From positions 6,224,411 to 6,288,410 of the forward strand of contig CM055062.1 in assembly GCA_029204045.2 (NCBI GenBank): DNA of 64,000 nt, read 5' to 3'. The DNA comes from Tillandsia leiboldiana (lineage: Eukaryota > Streptophyta > Magnoliopsida > Poales > Bromeliaceae). The notes below the pieces were generated by a model. That model saw only the letters and a list, made by a program, of their open reading frames with translations, was not told where the DNA came from and did no database searches. Below, piece by piece: positions 22,557-33,466 of the stretch (within the stretch, counting starts at the first letter, position 1; every line of letters starts with the position of its first letter). A program made the position numbers and the translations under genes.

Positions 22557-23233
22557 ATGATACATTTTTCACTATCAATCAAAATGGTGATCACTTGGAT
22601 TATTTTCCTACTTGCTGCCATGGTTCATACCAAGGATACTGTCAAGCCTAAGAAGGCTAAGAAAGCGAAGAAGACCAAGGATGATTCCGACACTGAATCA
22701 GAGACGGAGTCGATCGACTGGGATAACATCGAAATCGAGCAAACTTGAATATTCCCTATCTCATTTGGTCAAGGATGGCGCGGTATGTGGAACAATCTCA
22801 TCCCACAGAGAGACTACCCTACCCAATAATTATCATGCGCATCCTTAGAAAGTTTAAAGTCGATACAAGCGCGAGCTCATACATGTACAGTTTGGGCACC
22901 ATTAATGAGACGACAATTGTGAAGTCTCTCTCGACGAAGCCAGATGAACCCATAATACCTCCTCACCGGCAACGAGCACAACAACAACAAGCGACAACCT
23001 CTACACCAGCAGCACAACCAGCACCTCCATCAACGTCTGATGATGATGCGTCGGTTAGCTCAATCTTTAAGGAGCAACAGCGACTCTCAAACGAACAAGA
23101 ACGCATGGCTACTGATTTCGCTGAAATGAGAGAAGATATCAAAGAAGTTAAGAAGGAACAAGCTTCTATGAACAAACGGATCAAGAAAATGTTTCAGAAG
23201 CTTGGGTGTATCAGCTCCGACGACTCTGCATAA
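22557..23233 (+). pseudogene. Second ORF of the Sirevirus (env-position ORF), broken
   Basis: Two overlapping ORFs. The first (22557-22748) reads MIHFSLSIKMVITWIIFLLAAM then a lysine-rich stretch (KPKKAKKAKKTKDD) and an acidic tail (DTESETES). Its hydrophobic start could be a membrane segment, but the ATG at 22620 (GCCATGG) has better context and would exclude it. The second (22745-23233, 162 aa) continues with NIPYLIWSRM and LPYPIIIMRILRKF, which resemble the C-terminal half of the 'putative plant transposon protein' domain, then a Gln/Pro/Ala linker and a C-terminal coiled coil (about residues 110-150). The four-base overlap and the missing domain centre suggest a frameshift or internal deletion. 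Position after pol matches the env-like ORF of Sireviruses; function unknown. Confidence 0.6.
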
Positions 23234-23923
23234 ACTTTTGTTTCTAATTTTTCCTTTGCAGGTTTTTAAGTTTTTGTTATTATTCAGCTCTCACGTTTCT
23301 TTATTCTGATCTATTTAACTCTCCTTGTGTTTTGTAATTTTGGCTTTGTTTGTGACAAAAAGGGGGAGAAAGTTTAGAGAGAACTTGAACAATGATTGAA
23401 CAATGATTGATGTGAATGTGTGAACATCAAGGTAAGTATCATTTCAACTTTGACTTTGGTGAAAGGTAAGTATCACAACTTTGGTTTTCATCTTGTGATT
23501 TGTTGCATGTTCCTACTAACTATTCGACTAACTATTTGGACATGTATTATTATTAACAAGTTGTTTGATTACTAACAAAGCAAAGTCATGACATTTGGAA
23601 TTTTATTGTTTAGAAGATATGTCAATGTTTGATTGTGATCTTATTACATATCTGAATTACTCAATGTCATGGTGAGCATAAACTCTATCTCTGTTAGGTT
23701 TTGAATGCTAAATATTCTTGAGGTATCTAACGATCTCTTTTTGTCAAGAATGATTTCTTTGTGCAGAGAGTACAGATGTCTAAGTCTAGAGTCTGTTTTA
23801 GGAGTTTATCTCATGTTTTTAAATTTTCGGATCTCCATTGTAAATTTTTATTGTATGGTGATAGCAACAAAAATATCTTTTTAAATTTTCTTTAGTGGAT
23901 CTGTGTTTTGTCACGAAACCGCC
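23234..23923 (+). other. 3' untranslated region of Sirevirus copy 1
   Basis: AT-rich non-coding DNA between ORF2 and the polypurine tract. It includes a CAAAAAGGGGGAGAAAG purine tract at about 23357-23372, a third tract of this type in the element, and a repeated GAACAATGATTGA near 23387-23409. Confidence 0.7.
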
Positions 23924-23934
23924 AAAGGGGGAGA
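23924..23934 (+). promoter_or_regulatory. Polypurine tract of Sirevirus copy 1
   Basis: AAAGGGGGAGA one nt before the 3' LTR (TTGTTACGG). Primes plus-strand DNA synthesis in this family. Confidence 0.9.
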
Positions 23935-23935
23935 T

Positions 23936-25228
23936 TGTTACGGAATTTGAGTTGGCGTAGTTTCGTGAAAGGTTCAAGTCTTGAAGATTGAAGGTGAAGA
24001 AAGTTGGATCATTTAACTCAATCTCAAGAAAGAAGAATTCAAAAGGATCAGGTATGTTTAACTAAAGATTATTGGTGATCCGAATACTTCTTGTAGTGTA
24101 GAAACACCTGGAAGAGTTTTTAACTGCATAAAAATCAAAAGCTGGTGTTCGGACATGTTCAGGATCCGGATCAGAGCCAGCGATCCGGATCCCGAAGGTT
24201 GTTGTTTCATACATCACTTCAATCCGGATCGCAGCATCTCACGATCCGGATCCCGAACGTTGAGTTTTCTGAAATGTATGAACGATCCGGATCAGGCATT
24301 CCGATCCGGATCCCGAACGTTTGTTTTCTGGAAACCGTCTTTATTGCTACTGCAATCCGGATCGCCCAAATCCGATCCGGATCGCCGTCCGTCAGAATTC
24401 CAGAAATGTTAGGTTTTTGATTCTTATCTCCTTCCAAATGTTTCTAACCTATAAATAGACCCTATGACTCTTTTTCTAGGGTTAATCCAAATAAGGCCGT
24501 AAAGGAAAATAGCCGTCATTTTCATATATCATTTCATACGGCCTAGATCCACATATAGAGAAGAAAGGAAATCATTAGAGAATACTCTATGTTTCTTCAT
24601 CTATATTGATTAGTTTGATTCTAGGTTTTCATACTCACATCTTGAGTTGAATCAAACTAATGAATACTCAGATGGTATTTCCGATCTATCTTTGATCTAA
24701 GTATTCGGCGGATCATCACCACCCAAAAACAACGATTTCCCCAAAATCGGCGCGTGGATTCGCGTGTCCTTGTGGATTCAAGGTTCAACCGCTCTCGTGG
24801 ATTCGGAGCGAGGCACGTTCGTGGATTCGAAGGGTGCTATTGGGTGCAGACCGTGGATTCGGTCGGACGTCGTGGATTCGACGTTGGACGCCGTGGATTC
24901 GGCGTTGGGCGCAGATCGTGGATTCGAGAAGCGTCGCGGAGCGAGCGGAGAAGATCCTCTAGGAGCGTATGGAAAAGGTTGAGTCGTAAGTGTGTACGGT
25001 AAATCACCTTGTACGTGTTTTAATTCTAGTGGATTTCTGCCGTGTTATCGGTCCCGTGGTTTTTTACTCCGGTGATGGAGTTTTCCACGTAAAAATATTG
25101 CGTGTTATTTTTATTTCCGCATTGGGTTTTTATCGCAATGATTTTTGAGTGTTTATACGTTTACACCTATTCACCCCCCTCTAGGTGTTTCTTCCCCTAT
25201 TTAGATCTACATTACATATAACCCAACA
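23936..25228 (+). repeat. 3' LTR of Sirevirus copy 1
   Basis: TGTTACGG...CCCAACA, 1293 bp, about 99 percent identical to the 5' LTR. Differences seen by eye include C/T in the first CCGGAC/T palindrome, a T-run length change after the TATA box, and several single substitutions in the U5 end. Followed directly by target duplication GCACG. Confidence 0.95.
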
Positions 25229-26978
25229 GCACGGACCACCCCAAGCTGCTGGCGAGGGAGGGGGCGCCTGAACACGGGAGAGACAACGCAGGGACGGCGC
25301 TGGCGGCACTGTTCCCCGCGCAGGCCCGCGCGGTTGCGGCCGAGCGCGTGCTCTGCAGGCCCGCCTGGCCAGGTGCGGCGCACGGGGTGGGGAAGGCTGC
25401 CAGGAGCGGGTGCCCAGACCAAGCCGTGGCACCCAGTGCCGCCTGACCGCAACGAGCCGCCGCGTGGCTCGGCGGCGCAGCTCGCACACGCACGCACGAT
25501 GGGTCCTGCGCTCGGCTGGGGAGGTTGCGGCTGGGTCCCGCGCGCGATGGGGAGGTTGCGGCTGGGGAGGGTTCCGATCTACTCCTTCAGCTGGGATCTC
25601 GTCGCCCGAGATGGTACGGATGGAGGAGGAAGAGGGTACTTCCTAGTCCAGGCGGCTGGGGAGAGGAAGAAGAGACCCAATCTTTTAATTAGGATCAAAG
25701 CCCTAATTAAAATCTAAATAGTATACCCCTCTTAACTCCACCTTTGAGATAAAACCCAGCCAAGCCCCCAAGCTAAAAGACTCAAACCGTAAGACCCAAA
25801 AATTCAAATTCAATTTCAAGATTCAAATTCGTAAATTTAAAAAATTACAGATATTACAGGCTACCGCGGACTTTGGGCGGTTGACCGGATGGTGACTTGT
25901 GCATCGGATTAGGGATGACAGGTCGGGCTTGATTAGGGGGATTTGTGGGATATTGCGGCGACCGCGGACTTTGGGCGGCCGACCGGGTATTTATAGTTGC
26001 ATCAGATTGGGGGGATCAGGGTTTCTTTAGTGGATGGGTTTTCCCACTTTGATTAGAGTCGTGATCTAGTCCTGCTGTTTTATGATACTTATGTTACTGG
26101 TTACTGAGATACTTTACTCGTGTGGGTCGCTCCCCTCGAGTGCCACTTCGGAATGTGCGACAGGCATGCTTAGAGTCCTTGAGACTCCTTTTTGCATCGG
26201 TGTTATGCGTAGGTTGGCATACCCGATGCGGCAGGCAGTACAAGTTTTTACTGGTCCATCGATTGGGTTTATTCAGGCAGGCATGCTACATACTGATGCA
26301 TACATTTAGCTATTCTTTTTGGCTCGGCATTTAGAGGCATAGTAGTGGTAGCTTCCTTTTATCAGTATTTTTGTTTATAGCTTACCACCTCTCTTATTCC
26401 TTCTCTTGCCTCTGGTAGACTTAGTGGGTACGTCGGGATTTGAGGCTTTACCCATAGGGGGAGGCTACTGGTTTTACTAGTGGTTCTCACCCCCATTGTT
26501 GTTTTTCTCTTTCCTCCCTTTGTTTTGCAATGTCTGCTGCGGGAGTTGCTGATCTTTCGGTTGACGGTTCGAGGCGGGGGAGTCGCAAGATAGATCCCTA
26601 CCAGTGTTGATTTCTACAGTGGGATAGATGTACCAACCCGGATTGTGGGCTTCACTGTACACAGTTGTATTTTTTTGTTAGTTTATCTCCCTTTTTGGAT
26701 TTATAGATGTTGTATAGGTGGCTTTTAGTTATATTACAGTTTCGGTGGACCGGATTATTATATCATTAGTTATGGGAGATGGATATTGTACCTTTATTTT
26801 TCAGTTGTACAGTGATTCTGATTTTTATTACAGCAGTATTTTCTTCAGCTCTGATATCTGTTTAGTTGTTATATGATACTTTGCAGGTTGGACGCTTCGC
26901 CTATGCGGGATTTCGTATGGGTGGCGGATCTGTTGGCGAGCCCGGGTCGCAGTTTCGACCCCGGGGCATGACAGCTTC

Positions 26979-27823
26979 GTTTCAACATAAATTTTCACCC
27001 ACAGACCGATGGACAGTCAAAGCGGACAATTCGAATATTAATTAGAGAATATGCTGAGAGTTTGTGTCTTGAATTTTTTAGGAGGGTGGTATTGACACTT
27101 GGGATTAGCTGAGTTTGTATATAATAACAACTATCAAGCGAGCATTCAGATGGCACCATTTGAAGAGTTGTATAGATGCAAGTGTCGATCACCCCTACAT
27201 TGGAGTGACATGGGTGAGAGGAGAATTTTAGGACCTGATATCTTACAGGAGGCAGAGGAAAAGGACAAAATTATTTAACGACATCTTGAGACCGCCTATA
27301 GTCGACAGAAGAGCTACGCAGATATTAGGCGACGAGATTTGGAGTTTCAGGTTGGATACCATGTATTTTTGAAAGTCTCGTCATTTAGGGGGGTTCGGAG
27401 ATTTGGAGTGCGTGAAAAGCTTAGTCCATAATTTATTGGTCCCTTTGAGGTACTGGAGTGGGTCGGGCCGGTAGCATACAGAGTTGCACTTCCACCGCAG
27501 TTAGCTGGTACCCATGATGTCTTCTACGTCTCGACATTGAGAAAGTATGTTTTCAATCCCACGCATGTGATCGACTTCACCCCGCTGGAGTTAGGTGAGA
27601 ACTTGAGCTACGAGGAGCGCCCGGTGCGAATTCTTGCTCGTAAGACGAAAGAATTGTGTAACTAAGTGAAATCGTATGTGAAGGTGTTGTGGAACAATCA
27701 TGACGAGCACGACTTGGGAGCCCAAGGCAGAAATGATGGATTCCTACCCGTTCCTGTTTGAGACTTCCTCCTAAAATATGGATTTGTAGTTTCAAGGACA
27801 AAACTCCTTGTAGAGGGAGAGAA
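26979..27823 (+). pseudogene. Chromovirus pol remnant, integrase C-terminal part and chromodomain
   Basis: Continues the integrase from 5092. It reads FHPQTDGQSKRTI (the catalytic Glu of the family's GQSERT motif is Lys here, codon 27020-27022), PFEELYRCKCRSPLHW, RDLEFQVGYHVFLKVS and GPFEVLEWVGPVAYRVALP. Then comes the chromodomain-type end: PLELGENLSYEERPVRIL, VKVLWNNHDE and, after a one-base shift, TTWEPKAEMMDSYPFLFE. Several stops are present (for example after LGIS and near TKELCN). The chromodomain end places it among the Tekay/Del-like chromoviruses. The element cannot integrate. Confidence 0.88.
27812..27823 (+). promoter_or_regulatory. Polypurine tract of the chromovirus
   Basis: AGAGGGAGAGAA immediately before the TGTAGTG start of the 3' LTR. 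Confidence 0.7.
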
Positions 27824-28293
27824 TGTAGTGTTTTGGTATTTTGGGGCCATGCGAACACGTGTAATTAGCCGACCGACACATCTTATAGATGGTCGGGTTG
27901 AGCGGGAATCATTTTGCGCAAAATTGACGCGAAAATGTACTCAAAGTGAAGAAAACAGTGGAAACTGAAGTTTCCATGAATTTGAGCTCCCGAATCTTGA
28001 TTTTGGACACTCGGATTCCTAATTCGGATGGTTTGAATTCCTGTAGTCTGGAAGCCATATTTGAGTCATTTCGAACCATGATTCGAACTCTACTTGTGGG
28101 TGCCCGAAAATATATTCAGATTAAGATTACCGTTGATCCGCTGGTCCGTTTTGTCCCTAAAAAATTTTCTATATAAGGAAACTCATAGGGCTTTTTTTGG
28201 GTTTTTTTCCAACTTCATCTGATCCTTATCCATTTTTTTAACCCCCTCCATCCTCCTGGGAGCTAGTGGGAGAAGAAGGCAGCAGCAGAAAGA

Positions 28294-29070
28294 GCTTCAC
28301 CAGTGAGCTGTTTGAGCACCTTGGGAGCCCGCTTGTGCCGCAAAGACTTCAACTTTTGAGGGAGTGGATCGCATGCGGATCGTGCGAGAGTCGCTAAGGG
28401 TTAATCTTCTTAGCGATCGAGGTAGGCTTGGATTTGTTGGATTTTTGGGATGGTTTTTACTTGGATTTTTGAGGTTTTGAGCTCTTCCATCCATGGTGGT
28501 CTAGAGGATTTTTGAGGTTTTTACTTGGATTTTTGAGGTTTTGAGCTCTACTTGCACGATCATGCGAGCAGATCGTGCGAGTAGAATGAGCTTCACCAGT
28601 GAGCTGTTTGAGCACCTTGGGAGCCCACCATGGATCGCATGCGGATCGTGCGAGCGGAGCTAAGGGTTGATCTTCTTAGCGATCGAGGTAGGCTTGGATT
28701 TGTTGGATTTTTGGGATGGTTTTTACTTGGATTTTTGAGGTTTTGAGCTCTTCCATCCATGGTGGTCTAGAGGATTTTTGAAGTTTTTACTTGGATTTTT
28801 GAGGTTTTGAGCTCTACTCGCACGATCGTGCGAGCGGATCGTGCGAGTAGAAGGAGCTTCACCAGTGAGCTGTTTGAGCACATTGGGAGCCCGCTTGTGC
28901 CGCAAAAACTTCAACTTTGAGGGAGTGGATCGCATGCGGATCGTGCGAGCGGAGCTAAGGGTTGATCTTCTTGGCGATCGAGGTAGGCTTGGATTTGTTG
29001 GATTTCTGGGATGGTTTTTACTTGGATTTTTTAGGTTTTGAGCTCTTCCATCCATGGTGGTCTAGAGGCT
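28294..29070 (+). repeat. Tandem repeat of 266-296 bp, about 2.7 copies
   Basis: Units start with GCTTCACCAGTGAGCTG at 28294, 28590 and 28856. Each runs through GATCGCATGCGGATCGTGCGAG, GGTAGGCTTGGATTTG, a repeated TTTTTACTTGGATTTTTGAG and CCATCCATGGTGGTCTAGAG. The second unit lacks about 30 bp (GCTTGTGCCGCAAAGACTTC region). The joints carry the palindromes GCACGATC(A/G)TGCGAG. Lies just downstream of the TATA box, so it is probably transcribed leader. Confidence 0.9.
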
Positions 29071-29984
29071 TTATAACTATTTCTTTCTTTTGAATTTCTT
29101 CTCTCTGCGAAGAGTGGTGCTGGTGTTGGTGTTGGCATGGAGCATGTAGAAGCTAGCAGAGCCTTGGAGATAAAGAGGCTGAGTAGCGGCTTAGGCTATT
29201 TTTACTGTATGAGTGTTTTGGGAGCTCTAGTTTGCTACAGGTGGAGGATCGAGCCGCATTGATTTCACTCTGTTGTTGGATTAGCTTTTGAGGTGGACTT
29301 GATTTCACAAAAGTGGATGAACACTCTATTATGTCTATTTTATTTTGATGTCTAGCATGTTAAAATAATATTAAGATTTTTTGATAAAATCTGATACTTC
29401 CTGTAAATTAGTATAAAATTATATTTGGATCTCTGGACATTTTTGGTATAAAATAGGGAGTAAATGACACTAGAAAGATGATTAAAATGATGTTTTAACA
29501 TACATCTTGACACCCGATAAAATATATGCACTGTTCCTGGACAAAGCTATTTTATTATATTTTTTTCGCCTTGGGTAGAGGGTTGTGAGTTGTCAAGTTA
29601 GTGTAGGGTGTATTTATACTTGTGCTGAGGGACCGAGTGGATTTTTGTAGCAATTGATTGTAGTAGCCCCGATCCCCGTGCAAATTTTCCCATGACCCAC
29701 GTTGTGGAACACCTATTATTGGTGTGTCGGACCCGCAACGCGTCAATTGGACGCGTTGGACGGACTCTGTGAGGCTTCTGGATTGAGCCTACCTTCCAGC
29801 TATTTTTATGGGGTTTTAGAAAGGGTTTCAGGCTAATCCAAGGTCGGATTTGGATTCAGCGTAGAAAAACGTCGAAAATCGGCTATTTACTCGTATTTTT
29901 CTGAGTCCGAATGCCCAAAAACGGATACCCGGAAGTTTTCTGCGTATTTTGGTGCATGGTGGAAGCCGTGGACCGGCCGGATGC

Positions 29985-30260
29985 CACATAGCGACCGCTG
30001 ATTGGCCGACGCACGCGGCGCGGTCCACAGAGATGAAGCACTAGTGCATGGACCGGGCGCGGGGGACACGTGGCAGCCTCGGATTCGCGGGTTCACGCGG
30101 CGCGGTCCACGGCGTCTAGCAGGATGGTGCATGGACCGGGGCGGGCCACGTGGCGGCCTGTGAGTGGCCGGCTCTGGAACGCGCGGTCCACACTTCGGGG
30201 GGAGCAGGCGGGGGCAGGTGACCGCCGTACGCGGGGCGCCACGTGGCGCCCGGCGATTGG
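29985..30260 (+). promoter_or_regulatory. G-box-N10-CCAAT modules in the U3 of the 29659 LTR
   Basis: Four modules, each with exactly 10 nt between the boxes: CACATA/ATTGG (29985, 30001), CACGTG/ATTCG (30067, 30083), CACGTG/AGTGG (30147, 30163) and CACGTG/ATTGG (30240, 30256). TATAAATA follows at 30496. Confidence 0.65.
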
Positions 30261-30495
30261 CGGGCGCCACCCACCCCACGCACCCCGGTCAGGCCACGCA
30301 GCGAATCCCCAGCGGCCCCGCACACGCTGCCCGCTGTTTGGGACATGTGTCGGGCACTGGGCGATTCGGGCGCTGGTCGCGGGCCGGGCCGAGGCGCAGG
30401 TTCGGGCACTGTTTGTGCCCGAATCCTTCCAGGCGCCCAAAATTAGGGCCCAAAAGCCCAACAACTTGGGTTTTTTGGATTTTTGTGGGAGAGCC

Positions 30496-30503
30496 TATAA
30501 ATA
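30496..30503 (+). promoter_or_regulatory. TATA box of the 29659 LTR
   Basis: GCCTATAAATAGGCCC, downstream of the G-box modules. Confidence 0.75.
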
Positions 30504-33466
30504 GGCCCTCTTTCTCTGCCTTTTAACTTTTTTCCCGAGCTCCCCTGCGACAGAGCCCTCAAGCAAACTTGTTCTTCATCTTGTGCTGCATCTCTTGAAG
30601 GAGTTTCGGAATTTTTGGAGGCCGCGGCATCGACGTCTTCGGCATTTCGGCGCAGTGCGACGTTCTTTCTTCGGCGGCCCTTTTCATCGCGTTTCGGTCC
30701 ACGAGGTCCACAGAGCTGCTCCGATGGAATTTTTGGACGATTTTCATAGCATCGGTTTCACGAGAGGTACATCTCCCTTTTCCGTGTTTTCCACTCCTCC
30801 CAATTTCGAGTTTTTATTGGGGTTTTGGGGACATTTTTGAACTGCTGGTGCTTTTCTTGGACAGCAGTGCATTGTCGGATTTTTATCTCCACGCTCGGTT
30901 ATCGGATTTCGACATGTGAGGACTCGATCGACATCTATGCTTCGCGAGGATCGCCGTCGTATTTTTATTGGAATTTTTGGAGATCATCTCGTAGGTGGTA
31001 TTTAAGTATTTTCTGGACTGATTTTTACAGGAGTGTGTGATTGTGGGAAATGTTGCTTATCGCGATGTTTAGACCGTATCTTTGTACCCAGGAGGAGTTT
31101 TCTGGTGTTTTTGGACTCGTTGGAATCACGGGAATCTGAGGATTATCCCGTTCAGTTTCAGCCTATTTGGACTTTGGATTGACGCGCACTTTCAGGTGGG
31201 TTGTTTTGTCTTCAAAACCGTTTCATTAATTCTACTGTGTAGTGAACATGCATGATTGTGAGACGTGTTAGGAAGCATGCTAGTGAGAGAGAGTTGATGC
31301 TCCTTGTGTTGTTATTATGATCATGTTGATTATTGCTTCCTATTTGTGTTAAATTAAATGCTATTATTGGAACTTGACCTAGCACCTCGTCATATGATGC
31401 ATGTTAACCAGACTAGTAGAAAACTCCAACTTGGGCTAGTTTATTTATGCTTTGGACACTCCCACATTTTATTCTTGTCACCTGGACTTAGAGTTTTCTC
31501 GCCCGGGTAGTGGGCCGAGTGGTCGGGTTGTCGTGGGATGCATGTTACACTCGTGCCTGGGGGCCGAGTGGAGTCTGGTAGCTGTGTTTAGATCAGTACT
31601 TGTTCTGGGAGCCGTCTGAGTCGACGGTGGGTCCCGGCTACTGTCGATCTTGTTGATCGTAGATTTGGACTATAGCCTGCATGAGCCGCATTGAGCTCGA
31701 CAGAGATGCGCGGATACTTTCCTCGGTGGGGTCGCGCCCCTCGAGTGCAGCTCCGGAGCTGGGCCTGTTACTTTGCTATCGCGACTTGTCGACGCAGTCC
31801 TTATGGCTGGGCCCTTTTTGGCTAGTCACGGATGCCCTACGTAAGTCCAGTCCTCCGTGGATGTAATGGCAGTAGGTGGGCGCAAGTTTGACTGGACCCT
31901 ATGTGGCAGTCAGTGTAGATTGGGTGATGCATCATGTTTCCATCTGTATCACCCTTTGAGCATTTAGATAGAAGCATTGTAGCTGTAGAGTTATTTCCAG
32001 CCCTTTTATTTTCAGTACTACATTTGTTACTTTATGCCTCTAGTAGACTTAGTGGGCAGACCGTCGGGCTTGTTGGCGGTACCCACTGAGAACTACGTGA
32101 CGATGTAGTTCTCACACCCATGGTTGGTGACTTCTCCAGGGACCTCTACTCCAGTTCCCGCTGCTCTTGTTGCTGATCCTTCTGACCGAGGTAAGGGAGT
32201 CGCGAGCTAGATCCCTACCAGTCTTCTGCGAGAGAGTAGATGTACCCCTTTTGGTGATGTACTAGTACTGTCAGTGATTCTGGGATGTATCTTGTACTTT
32301 TTACTTTTGAGAGTTTTATTTTGGAGAGACTTATGTATTGTGAGGACCTGGCATGTACTATTTGGAGTTGTATATATTTATTTCAGTAGTTTACTTTTTC
32401 GCTCTGATATCTGTATAGTGGTTAGCATGATCTTTTGCAGGTTAGTCGCTTCGTCTATACGGGGCTTCCCGTATGGGCGGCGGATCTGTTGGTGGGCCCG
32501 AGTTGCAGTTTCGACGCCGGGCCATGACATTGATAGGTTGAGTTCTAGTGTCGGGAGCCGTTTGGGTTAATAGAGATCTCGAGACATTGAGTGTTTTTCC
32601 GACCCATGCCGTGGACAAGTTGAGTGTTGTGAGCTTGTCGATTTGGTTGATCGTTGATTTGGATTATAGTCTGCATGGGCAATATTTAGCTCGACTGAGA
32701 TGCGCAACTTTTTCTCGGTAGGGTTGCGCCCTTCGAGTGCCACTTCGGAGCTAGGCTATTTTACTGCGTGACGTTGATGTAGCCCGTTTGGGCACCCTAC
32801 GTAATTCCAATCCCCTTCTGGCAGGAGGCAGATGTGATGGTTGTAGTTGGGTGAATATTTTACTGAACCCGATGTGGCAGTCAGTGAGATTGGGTAGACT
32901 ATGAATATCCTGTGAGAGTATATGCTGTTGCATATCCCCTTTTACTTTTGAGTATAGTAGATAGAGATATAGTAGCTATAAATTTATTTTTAGCTTTTAC
33001 TTTTCTGTTGTTTAGCAGTAGTCTTACTTATGCCTCTAGTAGACTTAGTGGGTAGATCGTCGATCTTGACGGCGGTATTCACTGAGGACTACTTTATTTT
33101 GATAGTTTTCATACCCGTTGTTGGTGCTCTTTTTGTATAGACTTCTACACATGTTCCAATGCTAGAGGCTGCACTTGATTGAGGTAAGGGAGTCGCGAGC
33201 TAGATCTCTACCTAAGAGTTCTTGGACCTAGATTCGTCCCTATATATATATGATTATTTTGGATTGTAGTCATGTACGGTCTGATTGATGTATTTGTACT
33301 TTATTTTCTATATTCTAGGAGATGACTATATATTTTGGATGTGTATTAGACATACAGTGGATTATATTTTAGTTTATATTAGTTTCATTTCAGCTGTGAT
33401 ATATCTTTTTAGTATTGGAAGATATTATCTTTTGCAGATTAGATGTTTCGCATATGCAGGATTTCT

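Larger units (their letters stand above)
14488..25228 (+). mobile_element. Complete Sirevirus-type Ty1/copia retrotransposon (10,741 bp)
   Basis: Two LTRs (14488-15781 and 23936-25228) flank an internal region with a tRNA primer site, one Gag-Pol reading frame, a palindrome array, a second ORF and a polypurine tract. The 5-bp target duplication GCACG is exact (14483-14487 and 25229-25233). By hand alignment the LTRs differ at about 11 substitutions and one 1-bp indel over 1293 bp (about 0.9 percent), so the insertion is recent, the youngest datable event here. The coiled coil between two Gag zinc knuckles, the long Gag and the extra ORF after pol are Sirevirus hallmarks. Pol carries two nonsense codons, so this copy is not autonomous. 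Confidence 0.95.
12418..25858 (-). mobile_element. Solo LTR of a second gypsy family (2695 bp of its own), interrupted by the complete Sirevirus
   Basis: Plus-strand edges are TGTCACGCCCCGGGG at 12418 and ATTACA at 25858, flanked by GGCTA (12413-12417 and 25859-25863). The related LTR at 53148-57404 has the unoccupied site near 54165-54185. Reverse orientation is inferred from the GGGGCGTGACA end shared with other LTRs and from the 5' TGTAATA start, like that of the LTR at 50590. Own segments are 12418-14487 and 25234-25858. It carries (AT)-rich and GC-rich blocks but no coding domain or primer site. Its sequence between the ends does not match the 5093-type LTRs. Confidence 0.85.
5093..26973 (+). 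mobile_element. Solo LTR of a giant-LTR gypsy family (4.33 kb of its own sequence), interrupted by two insertions
   Basis: Starts TGTGATGACC and ends CCCCGGGGCATGACA, flanked by a 5-bp duplication GCTTC (5088-5092 and 26974-26978). Removing one GCTTC and the LTR rejoins the integrase reading frame of the host chromovirus. Own segments are 5093-7730, 11834-12417 and 25864-26973. From 5' to 3' it shows a GC-rich U3 with G-boxes, a TATA-like box at 5741-5749, a conserved splice-donor-like AG/GTAAGG at 6011, a TTTCAGGTGGGTGG block at 7012, a region of degenerate TATGTGAG-type repeats, and a U5 end with a GGGTCG/CGACCC hairpin. There is no internal domain, so it is read as a solo LTR formed by LTR-LTR recombination. 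Confidence 0.9.
29659..32529 (+). mobile_element. Solo LTR (2871 bp) inside the chromovirus 3' LTR
   Basis: TGTAGTAGCCCC...GGGCCATGACA flanked by TTGAT (29654-29658 and 32530-32534). Shows the family plan: GC-rich U3 with G-box modules (29985-30260), TATAAATA at 30496-30503, donor-like AG/GTACAT at 30767, TTTCAGGTGGG at 31190-31200, and the GCGGATCTGTTGG(T)GGGCCCG tail. No internal domain. Confidence 0.92.
27824..33466 (+). mobile_element. 3' LTR of the chromovirus, interrupted and truncated
   Basis: Begins TGTAGTG after the polypurine tract. It has a TATA box TATATAAG near 28170, a tandem-repeat leader (28294-29070), AT-rich DNA at 29340-29550 in which I see nothing, and a 3' part homologous to the other giant LTRs (32535-33466). 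It is split at 29654-32534 by a solo LTR and cut at 33466 by Sirevirus copy 2, just before the expected GCGGATCTG...GGGGC(A/G)TGACA end. Own sequence here is 2767 bp; the missing tail should lie beyond the lost 3' end of Sirevirus copy 2. Confidence 0.75.

Noticed and set aside
25181..25717. Overlapping ORFs after the Sirevirus 3' LTR
   Set aside because: GC-rich part of the 12418-25858 solo LTR; no domain, and some reading frames cross the Sirevirus/LTR junction.
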